Below are positions 60,301-64,000 of a stretch of DNA of 64,000 bases, piece by piece. Numbering within the stretch: the stretch's first letter is position 1; each line of letters begins with the position of its first letter. The notes beneath the pieces are model-generated. The model was not told where the DNA came from, did no database searches, and saw only the letters and a list, made by a program, of their open reading frames with translations. Source of the stretch: Elmis aenea (lineage: Eukaryota > Arthropoda > Insecta > Coleoptera > Elmidae); contig OX393579.1 in the NCBI GenBank assembly GCA_947652605.1, forward strand, positions 1 to 64,000, in the 5' to 3' direction. Both the position numbers and the translations under genes were made by a program.

Positions 60301-63300
60301 CGTATCTAAGAAGGCTACATTTACGTTTGATCATAGATGAGCAATAAATCAAATTAGACAACACTATTATCCATTGTATTATTGTTCGTCCTAAACACAC
60401 AACTTGGGTTGTGTTCAAAATACTTTAACACGCAAGGTGTGGTGACTCATAAATTCTCACTTTGGTAAGTACCAGAGGAAATAAAACATTTTAACGCTTA
60501 TTAAACGTGCGATATTACTGTTGAGACATCTTCAAGGTACGCCCTGTTAATTTGAGGAACTTTTTCGGACCCACTGAGGCCTGTTTAGTTTGCAAATCGG
60601 CCGTTAAAACGTTTATTTGTGTGTGGTATTACTGACGACGTTCCCACAATTTTCACGATTTAAAAAATCCTATTTCGTGAGATACATCGTGATCCACGGG
60701 ACATAAGCGCCTCTCACTAGTCCATGAAATAAAAATAATGGATGGAATCCGCCTCAAGCGGTCCATGGAATGCGCCCATCCTCATGTTCAATCCCAACTC
60801 AACTTTACACTCATCTTTTCGTTATTTTAAAGCTGAAATTGGTTAATTTTTCATTTAAATATAAAGAGCTTAATTTAGTTTTGGGGTGTATCTAGGTTAA
60901 AGGCGTTCATATGTCTGTTTTTTTTAAATATCAACCTTTTTGCAACAGTTCGCAGTCAAGCTAATGTCGCCCCGAACTCTAAGCGACGTTTGAATTCAGG
61001 CGAAGAGGTCGCTGGCAGTGCTTTAGACAATTTGATTGATTATCCTTACAAATATATTCGATGATAGATCGGTGGCTACACTGATAAGCTTCGGGGATAG
61101 TCTACATTAATGGTCATAAATAAAACGCGGTGTGTGTTAATACACGCATACAATAAAGAACTTTTCCGGAAAAAATTACTACATGTTAGTACATAACACA
61201 AAAAAATACATTAACGATAAACAACGTAGAGAAATGATTTACCTTCAATCCTCCAAAGCTAGGGATATTTATCACGCAATTAGTCACTAAAATGTCTCAT
61301 CATGTTTAGGAATATAGAATAGTTATGGACGCTTCAAGTACTCCAACCATAAACTTTTTTTCTATTGAGTTATTAGCTTTAACAATGCCTGGATCGATAT
61401 TAAAAAATCTATTTGGTGATCAAAGGTGCGACACACTGGGATTTCAACTTACAGTTGCAAGTAATAAAATACAAATGTAATCAGTTCCTGTTATTTCTCA
61501 AGTCTATCGAGTATTTATTGATTCTGGAAACAGGTATTGACGTTAGGTATGTGAAATATCTTCAAAATTGTCACGGACAAAATTATTAGTTTTAGGGTAA
61601 AATGCCGATGGAAGGAAGTAAGCACAATAACTTTGATACAACAAAAGGAGCTTCAAGATTTCAAAACGAATTTTATTTGTGTGAATTTTTTAGCGTTTTA
61701 CAACAGCTTTGAAGATTCTTGTGTGATTTCGGCGTGTTAAATTTATAACGATAAGTAATCTTTGTACTAGAAACGGAAAGTTTTCTGCAAATTTATTCAT
61801 AACGTTTTAGATGTTAGCTGTTAACGTGACAAGTTTATTTATAGTTTTAAAGTAAGCACGCTATGATATTTTATCATATTTATGCCTTGTTGTGAATTAT
61901 GAGAAGGGTGTGTTTAAATTTAAGGTGTATATACGTTTTTTTAAATAAAAAATGTAATTACGCTTGATAAATGATAACATCATGGTAAATGGGTGGAGGA
62001 AGCGTTAATTTTCAAGCTATTTAAATCATTTTGCGTGAGAATCAGTAATAATTGTAAAGTTGTCAAAGAAAACCACATTAGTTTATTGTAACATAGCCCT
62101 TACTAGCAAAAATGTCAATCAACCACTTTAAATAGTGCCACATTTCACATTAATAAAGAAACTTGTAGCTGTTATATCTTACACCGAATTTTGTCGGAAA
62201 ACTTGCGTTTTAACTTTCAAACTTTTGTAACCTTAAACTGAACGCCATCTACCGACGAGTTTGACACTCTACAAGGAATATCTAAATTAATTATTTTTTT
62301 CTTGGTTCACCTTAACCCCAGCTAACCTAACGCAATTAATCATGCATTAATATTTTGTTGTAGATGGGCTAGGCTTGCTTAATGCGTAGTTTTACCGTGC
62401 ATAAATTCTACTTATATATTATTTTATGAGGCCGAAAACAAACGTCGTTTATTTAAGTGGTATTGATCCGTGAACCTGCCAACTTTGGGCACTATGAATC
62501 GAACTATTCAAAGTTAACTGTTTGATCCATTACGGGGTACTCTGAACATGGCAATCCTATTGGGACGTGGATTAAAAAAATGATATATTAAACATAGACA
62601 ATGAAAATAACGCGTCAAGTTCCTTAACTGCAATAAAATAAAGAATATGCCATAAAAACTATTGAAATATTACTACATATTTCAAAACTACATTCTGTAT
62701 TACCTTTAATAATATTAATTGAGCAATAAAAAAGTCGCATGTTATTCTGTAATAATTTACATCGTTTTTTAATTGTATTCACTCAATAATAGCTATTTAA
62801 AAAGTCCAAAAACGAATTATACATTTATATACTAAGAATAGAAGGTGCTTCAAATGGCTGCATGAATATGCACAATGCTTTTAACATATTAATACTCAGA
62901 AATACCATGTATATTCATTCCTTTTAATCGAGTTATAATTCACTTTTATTGGATCGTGGAATTTTCATTTTGTAGCAAACATTTATTTATAAACTGATAC
63001 TCAAAACATCGATGCTTTAATACAGTAAATCGGGTTAGAATTTTTAGTTGTTTACATAGTTTTCTGATCCGTTCCGGCAAAAACCACCCATGTACGATTT
63101 CAGCGAAGCCTTACAAAAATATTTGCTCTATTGACCATTAAATTCGTTTACTCTTTTAAGCTGTTCAGTTAAAGGTACTATCGCGATGGAAGATATTTTT
63201 TCAGTAAGGCCATAAGTTCTATATTGAGCTGTTACTGTTTTTATTTTTGAGTAAACTATTTGAAGAGCACAAGAAAAGAACGATAAAAGACATAATTACA

Positions 63301-64000
63301 TATATAGTTTTGAGTTATTTTTCAAACCAACTTAGGCTGGAGTAATATTTTACTAAAAAGAATTATACCAATGATTTACATTCGAAAAAAAAAAGGTATT
63401 TTAAAGAATAAATCAAAAATTGATTGGTTTTACACACAAAGCCTAGGTTATAGTAAATAATAAATTTATAAGACTTGATTTAGTTCCAAAGAATATTATT
63501 TATTACTTTTCCGAACATATTTCTGTTAATTTTTACTGTTCCAGACATTTTACGAGTCATAAAGTTTATATTTTAATGAAACTGTTGACATTTTATATTA
63601 AAACTGTCCCGATTTAATTAGGCACACTAATCTATCATTGTCTGCATCGTTCGCACGTCTAAACTAATCGTTCTATAAAAAGATTATACACAACCGATGC
63701 TCTTTAAGATTGCCTGTCATGCAGGTATGTGTGTAGGTATGCATGTGTTCTCTTCGTGTCTACTTGAAAAAAACGCATTACAGTTGCCACTTTAATATTC
63801 CCATGTGGAGTTTCAAAACAAAATCAATTCTTTTTATGTTTGAATAAAAAACACTTTACGTCAATACCTCGATGCATTAACACACTTTCATATAGCACTG
63901 CATGACGTTGATAATAAAAATAAATCAAACAAAATAAGAATAAACTACTGTATACACTAACAAATACTCAGAATGTAGTCGTTAAAAATATGCTCAAACT
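60301..64000. other. Noncoding stretch to the window end
   Basis: Mixed A+T-rich sequence. A moderately G+C-rich patch at 60640-60790 contains a short CCGC..GCGG hairpin, and another lies at 60950-61020. No exon, transposase or terminal repeat was supported. Confidence 0.4.

Noticed and set aside
1..64000. tRNA, rRNA, known insect microRNA sequences, CRISPR arrays
   Set aside because: Scanned by eye for tRNA B-box patterns, several well-known microRNA mature sequences and regularly spaced repeats; none found apart from the tRNA-derived SINE.
1..64000. A coordinated novel multi-gene system
   Set aside because: The window has no cluster of intact genes; the unusual content is mobile DNA, duplications and candidate regulatory islands.

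Overview
This is about 64 kb of A+T-rich eukaryotic DNA, most likely from an insect genome. A beetle would fit, but the order cannot be fixed from the sequence. There are no operons, no bacterial gene density, no rRNA or tRNA genes, no CRISPR array, and no long intact protein gene. Open frames are short and mostly chance. The window reads as the inside of one or more large introns, or an intergenic desert, filled with decayed transposable elements, palindromic miniature elements and a few better-conserved, G+C-richer islands.

Host gene signal is thin. The best exon is on the minus strand at 27986-28087: 102 bases in phase 0, with a textbook acceptor and a GTAAGT donor. A second minus-strand exon candidate of 43 bases lies at 1842-1884. 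On the plus strand, 34717-34803 could be a first coding exon with a signal peptide, and 11806-11958 is a 50-codon small ORF in a perfect start context. None could be assigned to a named gene.

Mobile DNA accounts for most recognisable content. It includes: (1) a hAT element at 5289-6579 with an 8-bp target duplication and a broken transposase; (2) a second hAT at 18870-20225 that carries a retroposon-like 3' tail, which is itself split by a nearly perfect 668-bp foldback element, so three insertions are nested; (3) a third hAT-type element rich in CCCGGGAT motifs at 28277-29055; (4) mariner transposase relics at about 12200, 39570 and 48270; (5) a tRNA-derived SINE at 35640-35836; (6) three foldback elements of about 670-720 bp (19445, 22703, 42244) that share only the terminus CAGGGTG and flanking TA; (7) a DNA transposon at 47384-48234; and (8) several smaller palindromic families, including a five-copy hairpin family (6675, 8463, 9194, 15265, 59033) and a two-copy family (10095, 47064).

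Two diverged copies of one roughly 320-bp unit (10500-10820 and 55655-55990, both minus strand) encode the first half of a THAP zinc finger followed by a possible splice donor. They are either THAP-gene duplicates or remnants of a P-element-like transposon. G+C-richer islands at about 12955, 22000, 24590, 40290, 43170 and 48640 carry developmental-type binding sites and are candidate cis-regulatory modules. No coordinated multi-gene system was found.
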